A stretch of 64,000 bases of DNA, taken from positions 186,001 to 250,000 of the forward strand of contig CABPZP010000001.1 in NCBI GenBank assembly GCA_902461935.1. Direction: 5' to 3'. Position 1 is the stretch's first letter; each line of letters begins with the position of its first letter. Positions 26,464-35,537 of this stretch are shown here, in pieces. The position numbers were made by a program, and so were the translations under genes. This DNA comes from Merdicola sp905200315 (GTDB taxonomy: Bacteria > Bacillota > Clostridia > TANB77 > CAG-508). Below the pieces are notes generated by a model. The model saw nothing but the letters and a program-made list of their open reading frames with translations, ran no database searches and was not told the origin of the DNA.

Positions 26464-26503
26464 GGGTCGTCGAGGACGCCGACCCCTACAACATTTGACA
26501 TTA
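26464..26503 (+). repeat. G+C-rich palindromic repeat with complete tail
   Basis: GGGTCGTCGAGGACG and CCGACCC are followed by CTACAACATTTGACATTA and then TTTTTATAACATAAT. This copy is close to the consensus. The tail contains TTGACA, a possible -35 box. Confidence 0.93.
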
Positions 26504-26556
26504 ATTTTTATAACATAATTATAATAAATTTATGAAATTATATTATAAATATGCAT

Positions 26557-29184
26557 CTATTTTTTCAAATCTTTTATTGCTGCTTGTGCTGCTGCCAGCC
26601 TTGCTATTGGTACTCTAAATGGTGAACAAGATACATATGTTAGTCCTATTTTGTGACAAAATTCTACAGATGATGGGTCCCCTCCATGTTCTCCGCATAT
26701 TCCAAGTTTTATATCTGGTCTTGTTTTTCTACCTAATTCTGTTGCCATTTCAACTAGTTTTCCAACACCATCTTGGTCTATTTTTGCAAATGGATCAAAT
26801 TCGTATATTTTCTTATCATAGTAATCTCCTAAGAATTTTCCTGCATCATCACGGCTAAATCCAAAGGTTAATTGTGTTAAGTCGTTTGTTCCAAATGAGA
26901 AGAATTCCGCTTCTTTTGCTATTTCATCTGCTGTTAATGCTGCCCTTGGTATTTCTATCATAGTTCCAACATGATATTTTAATTCTACCCCAGCATTTTT
27001 TATTAATTCATCTGCTGTTTTTGTAATTATTCCTTTTACATATTTCATTTCTTTTATATCGCCAATTAATGGAATCATAATTTCTGGAATTACATTCATT
27101 CCCTCATTATTTACATTAATTGCAGCTTCTATTATTGCTTTTGTTTGCATTACACCTATTTCTGGATAAGTTACATCTAATCTACATCCACGGTGTCCCA
27201 TCATTGGGTTAAATTCATGCAAGTTTACAACTATTTCTTTTAATTCATCAAAAGTCATTCCCATATCTTTGGCAAGTGCATCTATTTCGCTATCATCGTG
27301 TGGTAAAAATTCATGTAGTGGTGGATCTAATAATCTTATTGTTACAGGGTAACCTTTCATTGATTTGAATAGCTGTTCAAAATCTCCTCTTTGCATTGGT
27401 AATATTTTTGCTAGTGCATTTTCTCTTTGTTCTACTGTTTTTGAAACAATCATTTCTCTAATTGCTGCTATTCTTTCTGGTGCAAAGAACATATGCTCTG
27501 TTCTACATAAGCCTATTCCTTCTGCTCCAAATTCATATGCTTGTTTTGCATCTCTTGGTGTATCTGCATTTGTTCTAACTTTTAATACTCTATATGAATC
27601 TGCCCAATTCATTAATTTTGCAAAATTGCCTGAAACAGTTGCATCTACTGTCTCTATTTTTTCTCCATATACATTTCCTGTAGAACCATCTAAAGAAATC
27701 CAGTCTCCTTCTGTGAATTTTGTTCCGTCTTGTAAGGTAAAGTATTTTTCTTCTTCGTTTACAAATATATCTCCACAACCTGAAACACAACATGTTCCCA
27801 TTCCTCTTGCAACAACTGCTGCATGTGATGTCATTCCACCTCTAACTGTAAGAACTCCTCTGCATACATTCATTCCATCTATATCTTCTGGTGATGTTTC
27901 TAAACGTACTAATACAAGGTCTTTTTCTCCTTGCTTGTGTAATTCAACAGCTCTTTCTGCTGTAAATACAACTTTTCCAGTTGCAGCTCCTGGTGATGCT
28001 GCTAAACCTTTTGCAACTACTTTTGCTTCTTGTAGTTTTTGAGCATTAAAGTTTGGATGCAAAAGTTGGTCCAATTGCTTTGGTTCAACTCTCATTACAG
28101 CTTCCTTTTCATCTATCATTCCTTCGTTTACTAGGTCTACTGCAATTTGCAATGCTGCATTTGCTGTTCTTTTACCATTTCTTGTTTGTAAGAAATATAA
28201 TTTTCCATGTTCTATTGTAAATTCCATATCTTGCATATCTTTGTAATGTTTTTCTAGTTTTTTTGCATACATTACAAAATCTTCATATGCTTTTTCATTA
28301 ACATTTTTTAATGTTTCTATTGCTTGTGGTGTTCTAATTCCTGCAACAACATCTTCTCCTTGTGCATTCATTAAATATTCACCATATATTTTATTTTCTC
28401 CTGTAGCAGGATTTCTTGAAAACGCAACACCTGTACCACAGTCTTCTCCCATATTTCCAAATACCATAGATTGAACATTTACAGCTGTTCCCCAATCTCC
28501 TGGTATATCGTTTAATCTTCTATAAGTTATAGCTCTAGGGTTATTCCAAGATCTGAATACTGCTTTTATAGCATCTAATAATTGTGTTCTAGAATCTTGC
28601 GGGAAGTCTTCTCCTATTTTTTCTTTATATATTCCTTTAAATACTTTTACCAAATCTTCTAAATCATTGGCATCCATATCTGTATCTAAATTAAGACCTC
28701 TTTGCTCTTTCTTTAAATCTATAGCTTGTTCGAATAAAGATTTTGGTATTTCCCTTACAACATCACTATACATTTGAATAAATCTTCTATAACTATCATA
28801 AGCAAATCTTCTATTTTTTTGTGCTATAGTTTGTACAACTTCATCATTTATTCCTAAATTTAAAATTGTATCCATCATTCCAGGCATAGATGCTCTAGCA
28901 CCAGAACGAACTGATACTAATAATGGATTTTCTTTATCTCCTAATTTTTTACCTGTTATTTCTTCTAATTTACTAAGAGCTTCAAATATTTGATTTTGTA
29001 CATCTTCTGTTATTTGCTCTCCATCATCATAATATTTATTACAAGCTTCTGTTGAAACTGTAAATCCTTGTGGTATTGGAAGTCCAAGATTTGTCATCTC
29101 TGCCAAATTAGCACCTTTTCCTCCTAAAATTTCTCTCATTTCTGCATTTCCTTCTTTAAAAAGGTACACATATTTTCCGTTCAA
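26557..29184 (-). CDS. ppdK: Pyruvate, phosphate dikinase
   Basis: The product is 875 residues, the normal PPDK length. The start codon is TTG at 29184, placed right after GGAGGAATAAAA; the conserved YVYLFKEGNAEMREILGGKG follows at once. N-terminal ATP-grasp domain, central swivelling domain with the phosphohistidine in GGMTSHAAVVARGMGTCCVSG (position about 448-468), and C-terminal PEP-binding barrel with CGEHGGDP. It interconverts pyruvate and PEP using AMP/PPi, a common glycolytic route in clostridia. With eno and por in this window it forms the lower glycolytic path. Transcribed alone. Confidence 0.98.
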   Translation of the reverse strand: MNGKYVYLFKEGNAEMREILGGKGANLAEMTNLGLPIPQGFTVSTEACNKYYDDGEQITEDVQNQIFEALSKLEEITGKKLGDKENPLLVSVRSGARASMPGMMDTILNLGINDEVVQTIAQKNRRFAYDSYRRFIQMYSDVVREIPKSLFEQAIDLKKEQRGLNLDTDMDANDLEDLVKVFKGIYKEKIGEDFPQDSRTQLLDAIKAVFRSWNNPRAITYRRLNDIPGDWGTAVNVQSMVFGNMGEDCGTGVAFSRNPATGENKIYGEYLMNAQGEDVVAGIRTPQAIETLKNVNEKAYEDFVMYAKKLEKHYKDMQDMEFTIEHGKLYFLQTRNGKRTANAALQIAVDLVNEGMIDEKEAVMRVEPKQLDQLLHPNFNAQKLQEAKVVAKGLAASPGAATGKVVFTAERAVELHKQGEKDLVLVRLETSPEDIDGMNVCRGVLTVRGGMTSHAAVVARGMGTCCVSGCGDIFVNEEEKYFTLQDGTKFTEGDWISLDGSTGNVYGEKIETVDATVSGNFAKLMNWADSYRVLKVRTNADTPRDAKQAYEFGAEGIGLCRTEHMFFAPERIAAIREMIVSKTVEQRENALAKILPMQRGDFEQLFKSMKGYPVTIRLLDPPLHEFLPHDDSEIDALAKDMGMTFDELKEIVVNLHEFNPMMGHRGCRLDVTYPEIGVMQTKAIIEAAINVNNEGMNVIPEIMIPLIGDIKEMKYVKGIITKTADELIKNAGVELKYHVGTMIEIPRAALTADEIAKEAEFFSFGTNDLTQLTFGFSRDDAGKFLGDYYDKKIYEFDPFAKIDQDGVGKLVEMATELGRKTRPDIKLGICGEHGGDPSSVEFCHKIGLTYVSCSPFRVPIARLAAAQAAIKDLKK

Positions 29185-29275
29185 TTTTATTCCTCCTTTT
29201 TCTTATGTATTTTTTACAATTTTTCCTATGTGTATTCAAAATTTCTACTATATTATATATTAAATTTCAAAAAAT

Positions 29276-29313
29276 AAAAGAGTTTTTGTATATTTTTTAC
29301 AAAAACTCTTTTT
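29276..29313 (-). terminator. Terminator after rplS
   Basis: AAAAGAGTTTTTGT and ACAAAAACTCTTTT form a hairpin just beyond the rplS stop. Confidence 0.85.
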
Positions 29314-29318
29314 TATTT

Positions 29319-29816
29319 TTATTCTTTATCTTCTTTTTTTGCTTCTTCAACTGGTGCTTCAGCTGTTTCTGTAGCTTCTGCTGGTGTTTCAACAACTTCT
29401 GCTTTTACTTCCTCAGCTGGTGCTTCTTCTGCTAAATCTTCTTTTACTACTATTTCTTTGTCTTCAATTCTTGCTCCAACTAATTCTTTAGTTTTAGCAG
29501 CTTTTCCAACTCTGTCTCTTAAGTAGTATAATTTAGCTCTTCTTGCTTTACCTACTCTTACAACTTCTACTTTTTCAACTAATGGTGAGTGAATTAAGAA
29601 TGTTTTTTCTACACCTACACCGTAAGCTATTTTTCTTACTGTGAATGTAGCATTTAATCCTCCACCTTGTTTTTTAATTATTATTCCTTCAAATACTTGA
29701 ATTCTTTCTCTATTTCCTTCTTTAATTCTTTGGTGTACTCTTACAGTATTACCAACTTTTAAATCTGGAATTTTATTTTTTAATTGTTCGTGTTCAATTG
29801 ATTTTATTATATCCAT
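29319..29816 (-). CDS. rplS: 50S ribosomal protein L19 with acidic C-terminal extension
   Basis: The product is 165 residues. The first ~115 are a normal L19: VGNTVRVHQRIKEGNRERIQ, FEGIIIKKQGGG, the signature GVGVEKTFLIHSPLVEKVEV and RRAKLYYLRDRVGKAA. L19 sits at the 30S-50S interface. The last ~50 residues are an unusual extension almost wholly made of Glu, Ala, Val, Pro and Lys (AEEAPAEEVKAEVVETPAEA), predicted to be disordered and acidic. Standard bacterial L19 ends where this tail begins. RBS TAAGGAGG. It is the last gene of the ffh-rpsP-rimM-trmD cluster. Confidence 0.96.
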   Translation of the reverse strand: MDIIKSIEHEQLKNKIPDLKVGNTVRVHQRIKEGNRERIQVFEGIIIKKQGGGLNATFTVRKIAYGVGVEKTFLIHSPLVEKVEVVRVGKARRAKLYYLRDRVGKAAKTKELVGARIEDKEIVVKEDLAEEAPAEEVKAEVVETPAEATETAEAPVEEAKKEDKE

Positions 29817-29851
29817 TTTAATATCCTCCTTAAATTAATGTATCGGTTCAT

Positions 29852-30562
29852 TTATTTGAACTTGCATAAAAATTCTTTGTCTTCTAACGACAATTTCTTA
29901 TTTTTTAATAATTCTGGTCTTTTTTTATATGTATTTTCTAAAGATTTTTGCCTTCTCCATTTTTCAATATTTTGATGATTTCCTGATAGTAAAACTTCTG
30001 GAACTTTACTATTTAAAAATGTTTCTGGTCTTGTATATTGTGGATATTCTAGGAGTCCATTTGAAAAAGATTCTTCTTTTGTAGATTCTTTTTTTATTAC
30101 TCCATCTACATATCTACTTACACTATCTATTAACACCATTGCAGGAATTTCTCCTCCTGTTAATACATAATCTCCTATAGATATTTCTTCATCAACAATT
30201 TCATCTAAAACTCTTTGGTCTATACCTTCATAATGACCACACAAAAGTATAATATGCTCTTCTTCTGCTAAAGCTTGTACTTTCGATTGATTTAAAACTT
30301 TTCCTTGTGGAGACATATAAATTACTTTTGCTTTTGTTATATTTAATGATTTATATGCATCATATACAACATCTGCTTTCATAACCATTCCTGCTCCACC
30401 ACCATATGGAGTATCGTCAACTTGTTTGTGTTTATTTTTTGAAAAGTCTCTAATATTTACTAAATTAATATCTATTAGTCCTTTTTCTTTTCCTTTTCCT
30501 ATAATGCTTTGATTTAAACTTTCAAACATTTCTGGAAAAAGTGTTAGCACATCAAATTTCAT
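29852..30562 (-). CDS. trmD: tRNA (guanine-N1)-methyltransferase TrmD
   Basis: The product is 236 residues and starts MKFDVLTLFPEMFESL. SPOUT-family motifs are intact: DDTPYGGGAGMVMK, the knot segment LLCGHYEGIDQRV, and EEISIGDYVLTGGE with the conserved SVSRYVDGVI. TrmD methylates G37 of tRNAs that read CNN codons and so prevents frameshifting. RBS ATAGGAGG. It is nine bases downstream of rimM, part of the rpsP-khpA-rimM-trmD-rplS operon, as in most Firmicutes. Confidence 0.98.
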   Translation of the reverse strand: MKFDVLTLFPEMFESLNQSIIGKGKEKGLIDINLVNIRDFSKNKHKQVDDTPYGGGAGMVMKADVVYDAYKSLNITKAKVIYMSPQGKVLNQSKVQALAEEEHIILLCGHYEGIDQRVLDEIVDEEISIGDYVLTGGEIPAMVLIDSVSRYVDGVIKKESTKEESFSNGLLEYPQYTRPETFLNSKVPEVLLSGNHQNIEKWRRQKSLENTYKKRPELLKNKKLSLEDKEFLCKFK

Positions 30563-30570
30563 TTTTCCTC

Positions 30571-31077
30571 CTATAGTAAACCTTCTATTAAGTTTACTAC
30601 AATCTTTTTTTGTTCTAAATCTATATTTTTTATTACATCGCTTATAGCTGGTAGTAAAATTTGTTTTCCTTCACTATTTTTTACAACATATACGTCATTA
30701 CTTCCTGTAGAAAAAACATCATCTAATTTTCCAAGTAATTCTCCATCTTCTGTGTATATATCTAATCCAATTAAATCTACAATATAGTAAGTATCTTCTG
30801 GAAGTTTTTCTTCCTTATTTCTATTTATTTTTAAATAGTCTTCTCTATATTTTTCTGCTTCTTCAATTGTATCTATTCCTTTAAGTTTTAATAAAACTTG
30901 CTTTTTTTGATATCTTACACTTTCAATTTCAAATTCAAGAAGTTCTTTCTTATGCTCTATAAAAATAGTTTTTAGTCTTTCAAATCTTGTTATATCATCT
31001 GTAAAAGGATTTATTTTTAATAAACCTTTTAAACCATTTGTATTAACTATTTGTCCAACTTCAAAATATTCTTGCAT
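30571..31077 (-). CDS. rimM: Ribosome maturation factor RimM
   Basis: The product is 168 residues with an N-terminal RimM beta-barrel (EVGQIVNTNGLKGLLKINPF) and a C-terminal PRC-barrel (LIGLDIYTEDGELLGKLDDV, then GSNDVYVVK and ILLPAISDVIKNID). It binds S19 and helps 30S head assembly. RBS AATAGGAG. Operon position between khpA and trmD is standard. Confidence 0.97.
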   Translation of the reverse strand: MQEYFEVGQIVNTNGLKGLLKINPFTDDITRFERLKTIFIEHKKELLEFEIESVRYQKKQVLLKLKGIDTIEEAEKYREDYLKINRNKEEKLPEDTYYIVDLIGLDIYTEDGELLGKLDDVFSTGSNDVYVVKNSEGKQILLPAISDVIKNIDLEQKKIVVNLIEGLL

Positions 31078-31095
31078 ATTATTCTCCTATTAGAA

Positions 31096-31326
31096 TTATC
31101 CTATAAACTCAATTGATACTCTTTTTTGTTCCTTTGCAGCTAGGGCTTTTATTAGAGTTCTAATAGCTCTTGCTATTTTTCCATCTTTTCCAATAACTTT
31201 TCCCATATCTTCATCGGCAACTTTAACTTCGTATACAACTGATTTTTCACCTTCAACTGCATTTATTTTTACAGCTTCTTGGTTGTCTACTAATGCTTTT
31301 ATAACTGTTTCTAAAATTTCTTTCAT
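31096..31326 (-). CDS. khpA: KH-domain RNA-binding protein KhpA
   Basis: The product is 76 residues and consists of one KH domain with the GxxG-type loop VIGKDGKIARAIRTLIKALA. KhpA (YlqC) pairs with KhpB/Jag to bind small and messenger RNAs and affects cell division in Firmicutes. It lies between rpsP and rimM, the conserved place. The start has a modest AAAGGTAGG site upstream. Confidence 0.94.
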   Translation of the reverse strand: MKEILETVIKALVDNQEAVKINAVEGEKSVVYEVKVADEDMGKVIGKDGKIARAIRTLIKALAAKEQKRVSIEFIG

Positions 31327-31356
31327 TTAGCTTTTCGCCTACCTTTTCTTTCGAAA

Positions 31357-31593
31357 TTATTTGTTTGCATTTTCGATTAATTTTTTAACTGTATCTGTTG
31401 GTTTAGCACCATTTTTTATCCATTTAGCAACTTTTTCGCTATCTAAAACTATTGTAGATGGCTCTGTCATAGGATCATATGAACCTATTTTTTCAATTAT
31501 TTTACCATCTCTAGGAGATTTAGAATCTGCAACTACTATATGATAGAACGGAGCTTTTTTCTTTCCTTCTCTTTGTAATCTGATTTTTACCAT
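31357..31593 (-). CDS. rpsP: 30S ribosomal protein S16
   Basis: The product is 78 residues: VKIRLQREGKKKAPFYHIVV, ADSKSPRDGKIIEKIGSYDP and a C-terminal GAKPTDTVKKLI, all standard for S16. It assists 30S assembly. RBS AGGGAGGTGA. It is followed by khpA after 30 bases. Confidence 0.98.
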   Translation of the reverse strand: MVKIRLQREGKKKAPFYHIVVADSKSPRDGKIIEKIGSYDPMTEPSTIVLDSEKVAKWIKNGAKPTDTVKKLIENANK

Positions 31594-31664
31594 TTATTTC
31601 ACCTCCCTAAAATTTAATTAATTTATATTTAAAATTTAATAACAAAATTATTTAACTCTTGGCA

Positions 31665-33020
31665 CTACATCATTCCATCTAAATCGATATTGTCCATATT
31701 TAAATTTTTCATCATAGATTTCATGCCTTTTTTGGTACCTATTTTTTTCATCATTTTTTGTGTTAATTCAAATGATTCCATAAATTTATTTATGTCTTGT
31801 ACTTTTGTTCCACTTCCTGCTGCAATTCTTTTACGTCTACTTGCATTTAATATCTTCGGATTACGTCTTTCTTTTAATGTCATTGAACATATTATTGCTT
31901 CTATTCTATTGAATTCATTATCATCTACTTTTAAGTCTTTTATTTTGCTCATACCTGGTATCATTTTTAATATAGATGAGAAAGAACCCATTTTTTTAAT
32001 TTGTCTTAGTTGTGTTAAATAATCATCTAAGTCAAATCCTTTTTGTTTTTTTAATTTTTCTTCTAATTTAAGAGCTTCTGCTTCATCAAATGCATCTTCT
32101 GCTTTTTCGATTATTGAAAGCATATCGCCCATTCCTAATATTCTTGATGCCATACCTTCTGGTCTAAATACTTCTATATCATTTAGTTTTTCTCCTGTTG
32201 CTGCAAATTTTATAGGTTTTCCTGTAACTTTTTTTACTGAAAGTGCAGCACCACCTCTGGTATCTCCATCAAGTTTTGTTAGTATAACTCCATCACAACC
32301 AAGTTCATTATCAAAGGTTTGAGCAACATTTACAGCATCTTGACCTGTCATTGAATCTATTACTAAAAGTATTTCATGTGGCTTTACATTTGCTTTTAAG
32401 TTTTTTAGCTCTTGCATAAGTTCTTCATCTATATGAAGTCTACCTGCAGTATCTAGTATAATTACATCATTTAATTTTGAAATAGCTTCATTCATTGCTT
32501 GTTTTGCAATATGAACTACATCTTTTGATTGTTCGTTACTAAATACTGGTATGTTTAGCTGAGCTCCTATAACTTGTAATTGTTTTATAGCAGCTGGTCT
32601 ATATACATCACATGCAACTAGTAATGGTTTTTTACCTTGCTTACGTATTAAATTTGCAAGTTTTCCTGCTGTTGTTGTTTTTCCTGAACCTTGCAAACCA
32701 ACAAGCATTATTACTGTTGGTGGATTTGGTGAAAAGTTTATTTTACTATCTGTTCCACCTAATAGTTCAACAAGTTCATCTTTAACTATTTTTACAACTT
32801 GTTGTCCTGGTGTTAGTGATTTTAATACTTCTTCACCAAGTGCTTTTTCTTGTATTGTTGCTATAAATTCTTTTACTATTTTATAGTTAACATCTGCTTC
32901 TAAAAGTGCTAGTTTAACTTCTCTTAGCATTTCTTTTAAGTCAGATTCTGTTACTCTTGCTTTTCCTTTAAACTTATCTGTAATTGCTTGAAGTTTAGAA
33001 GATAATCCTTCAAATGCCAT
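31665..33020 (-). CDS. ffh: Signal recognition particle GTPase Ffh
   Basis: The product is 451 residues: N domain, G domain with GLQGSGKTTTAGKLA, DTAGRLHID and TKLDGDTRGG, then a Met-rich M domain (about 300-451) ending KKGMKSMMKNLNMDNIDLDGMM that binds SRP RNA and signal sequences. It targets membrane proteins co-translationally to FtsY and SecYEG. RBS AGGGAGGAT. It follows ylxM, its usual partner, after 18 bases. Confidence 0.98.
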   Translation of the reverse strand: MAFEGLSSKLQAITDKFKGKARVTESDLKEMLREVKLALLEADVNYKIVKEFIATIQEKALGEEVLKSLTPGQQVVKIVKDELVELLGGTDSKINFSPNPPTVIMLVGLQGSGKTTTAGKLANLIRKQGKKPLLVACDVYRPAAIKQLQVIGAQLNIPVFSNEQSKDVVHIAKQAMNEAISKLNDVIILDTAGRLHIDEELMQELKNLKANVKPHEILLVIDSMTGQDAVNVAQTFDNELGCDGVILTKLDGDTRGGAALSVKKVTGKPIKFAATGEKLNDIEVFRPEGMASRILGMGDMLSIIEKAEDAFDEAEALKLEEKLKKQKGFDLDDYLTQLRQIKKMGSFSSILKMIPGMSKIKDLKVDDNEFNRIEAIICSMTLKERRNPKILNASRRKRIAAGSGTKVQDINKFMESFELTQKMMKKIGTKKGMKSMMKNLNMDNIDLDGMM

Positions 33021-33038
33021 ATAGATATCCTCCCTTTT

Positions 33039-33386
33039 TTATACTAAACAATTAAGTTCTTTTCTTACATGTTCTAAAATTTTAGAAATTTGTTTATCTG
33101 TGTCTTTTGAATCGATTTTTGCTATTTCTTTTAGTACATTTTCTATTATGTTTTCTTGCTTTGACATCCTTTTCATAAATTCTAGTTTCTTTTCATATTC
33201 GAAAAGTTTCTTTTCCCCCTTTTTAATAATGTCTCTAACAGCTTGCCTGGTTATATTCTCATTTTCCGCAATTTCAGATAAAGACAAATCATTATTATAG
33301 TAATCATTTATAAATTCATATTGTTTTTCAGTTAATAGTTTGCCATAAATTTGGCACAACATACTAATTTCAACATTTTTCTCCAT
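33039..33386 (-). CDS. ylxM: YlxM-like helix-turn-helix protein, SRP-associated
   Basis: The product is 115 residues of the YlxM/p13 family. A sigma-70 region 4-like helix-turn-helix is visible (LSLSEIAENENITRQAVRDI, about 34-53), followed by a coiled coil. Streptococcal YlxM binds SRP RNA and modulates Ffh and FtsY GTPase activity. Immediate position before ffh supports the call. RBS AAAGGAAG. Confidence 0.93.
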   Translation of the reverse strand: MEKNVEISMLCQIYGKLLTEKQYEFINDYYNNDLSLSEIAENENITRQAVRDIIKKGEKKLFEYEKKLEFMKRMSKQENIIENVLKEIAKIDSKDTDKQISKILEHVRKELNCLV

Positions 33387-33462
33387 AATTACTACTTCCT
33401 TTTTTGTAATGTTTTATTACTTTACACTATTTTTACTTATTTGTCAAGGTTTTTATAAGTTT

Positions 33463-35466
33463 TTATACTTCTACGTAGATTTTATTTGTATTTTTTACTA
33501 CTATTCCTGGTTTTGGTAATTGTTCTTTTATAATTGTTTGCGTTTCATCTATTTCTTGATTCTCTTCTAAATTATTTATTTCTAATTCCATTTTGTATTC
33601 TTTTAGTCTTTCTTTTGCTTCTTTTATTGTTAGTCCTCTTAGTTCTGGCACTGTTACATCAAAGATTTCCTCTTCTGTTTCTATTTTCTTGTCTTTTTTC
33701 AAGTCTAAATATGGTAAAACTTCACTTAAAACTTGCCCTCCTACTGGTGCTGCAATTCCACCTCCTTGGTGACCTCCTTCTCCTGTTGGGTTATATAAGG
33801 TTACAAGTATTACAACTTGTGGATCTGTTATTGGTGCTACTCCTAAAAATGATGTTACGTATTTTCCTGTATTTACACCATCTTCAGAGGTTCCTGTTTT
33901 TCCACCAACTGTATATCCTACTACTTGTGCATTTTTTCCCGTTCCTTCATCTACAACAGATTGCATCATACTTAGCATTTTTTCAGAGGTTTCTTTAGAT
34001 AATATTTGGTTTCCTTTTTTTATTTCTAAGTCTGTTTTTTCTCCTGTTTTACTATCTATTACTTGTTTTACAACTCTTGGTTGTATTTTATATCCTCCAT
34101 TTGCTATTGATGAAACTGCCGTAACTAATTGTATTGGGGTTATTTCAAATCTTTGACCAAAACTTACTGTTGCAAGTTCTACTGGTCCCATTTTATTTTC
34201 TGCTAAAAATATACTTTTAGCTTCTCCTGGTAATTCTATTCCTGTTTTTTCTAATAAACCAAATTTTGAAAGATATTCATAATATTTACTTACACCTATT
34301 TTTTGCCCCAAACCTATAAATACAGGGTTGCAAGAGTTCATTAGGCCTTGTCTCAAACTCTCTGAGCCGTGTGGTCTATAATATCTCCAACATTTAATTC
34401 TTGCTCCTGCAATTGTTATTGACCCTGTGCAGCAAAACTCTCCTTGCCTATCTATATCTGTTACAATACGTTCTTCTAAAGCTGTTGATGCTGTTATTAA
34501 TTTAAAAGTTGAACCTGGTTCATATGTATCTGAAATTGCTTTATTTCTCCATACTGCTTGTAATCTCTTGTTTTTTTCTGTTTCATCTAAATTTGCCCAA
34601 TTATCTATATCTTCTTGAATTACTGGTTTAAAAGGTTCATTTAAATTGTAATCTGGATATGTTGCCATAGCAAGCACGTCTCCTGTTTTAGGATTCATAA
34701 TTACTATATTTCCACCGTCAGTACATACATTGTCTATACACGCATTTTCCAAATATTTTTCTGCAATAGATTGTATTGTCATATCTAAAGATAAAACTAT
34801 ACTATCTCCGTCTTCTGCTGGAACATATTCTTCTTTACTTTCTGAAAGATTTCCTCCTGTAGCATCTGAAATTCTTTCTATTTTTCCAGCTTTTCCCTTT
34901 AAAACATTATCATATTTTGCTTCTATTCCATCTATTCCTTGATTATCTCCACCACAAAAACCTATAAATTGTGAAGCCAAATTATTGTATGGGTAATATC
35001 GCTTTGTATCTTCGTCTATATTTATTCCTTCAGTTATATCATTTTCATTCATCCATAGTCTTAATTTATCTGTTTTCTCCTTTTCCTGCTTTTTAGCAAT
35101 TGTCTCTATTGAACTATTTCTTTTTACTCTTTTTAAAACTTTTTCATAATCTATTTCTAATATTTCACTTAAAGCTTTTGCAACTTTTTCTTTATTTTCT
35201 TTTGCAATATTAGTTGGATTTACAGTTACTGTTTCTGCAGAACTACTTACTGCTAGCACCACCTTGCCAGTTGCATCGTAAATAGTACCTCTTTTAGGAT
35301 TTACTGCTCTTTCTAAACTTTGTTGTTCATATGCTTTTGCTTGCAATTCTTTTCCTTGAATAAATTGTATATATGCAATATGCATAATTAACAATGTCAT
35401 TAATATTATTGCTCCAATTAATATGAATTTTATTCTTTTCTTAGTTTTTATAGAAACAACTACCAT
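33463..35466 (-). CDS. Penicillin-binding protein 2-type transpeptidase, FtsI/SpoVD
   Basis: The product is 667 residues: short cytoplasmic N-terminus, one membrane helix (about 12-32), PBP dimerisation domain (RAVNPKRGTIYD), transpeptidase domain with EPGSTFKL (Ser of SxxK), SCN and GKTGTS, and one C-terminal PASTA domain (about 600-667, VPELRGLTIKEAKERL). It cross-links peptidoglycan at the septum (FtsI) or in the spore cortex (SpoVD). A single PASTA domain is more like SpoVD, while the position after rsmH and ftsL is shared by both. RBS GAGGTGAT. Confidence 0.95.
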   Translation of the reverse strand: MVVVSIKTKKRIKFILIGAIILMTLLIMHIAYIQFIQGKELQAKAYEQQSLERAVNPKRGTIYDATGKVVLAVSSSAETVTVNPTNIAKENKEKVAKALSEILEIDYEKVLKRVKRNSSIETIAKKQEKEKTDKLRLWMNENDITEGINIDEDTKRYYPYNNLASQFIGFCGGDNQGIDGIEAKYDNVLKGKAGKIERISDATGGNLSESKEEYVPAEDGDSIVLSLDMTIQSIAEKYLENACIDNVCTDGGNIVIMNPKTGDVLAMATYPDYNLNEPFKPVIQEDIDNWANLDETEKNKRLQAVWRNKAISDTYEPGSTFKLITASTALEERIVTDIDRQGEFCCTGSITIAGARIKCWRYYRPHGSESLRQGLMNSCNPVFIGLGQKIGVSKYYEYLSKFGLLEKTGIELPGEAKSIFLAENKMGPVELATVSFGQRFEITPIQLVTAVSSIANGGYKIQPRVVKQVIDSKTGEKTDLEIKKGNQILSKETSEKMLSMMQSVVDEGTGKNAQVVGYTVGGKTGTSEDGVNTGKYVTSFLGVAPITDPQVVILVTLYNPTGEGGHQGGGIAAPVGGQVLSEVLPYLDLKKDKKIETEEEIFDVTVPELRGLTIKEAKERLKEYKMELEINNLEENQEIDETQTIIKEQLPKPGIVVKNTNKIYVEV

Positions 35467-35537
35467 AAAAAAATCACCTCTATCTTTAAATTATATAAGA
35501 TAAAGGTAATTTTATTCTTTTTTTCTATTTTATTATT

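Noticed and set aside
29590..29816. An additional frame in the rplS-trmD region as a separate gene
   Set aside because: All other frames overlap conserved ribosomal or trm genes and have no start signals.
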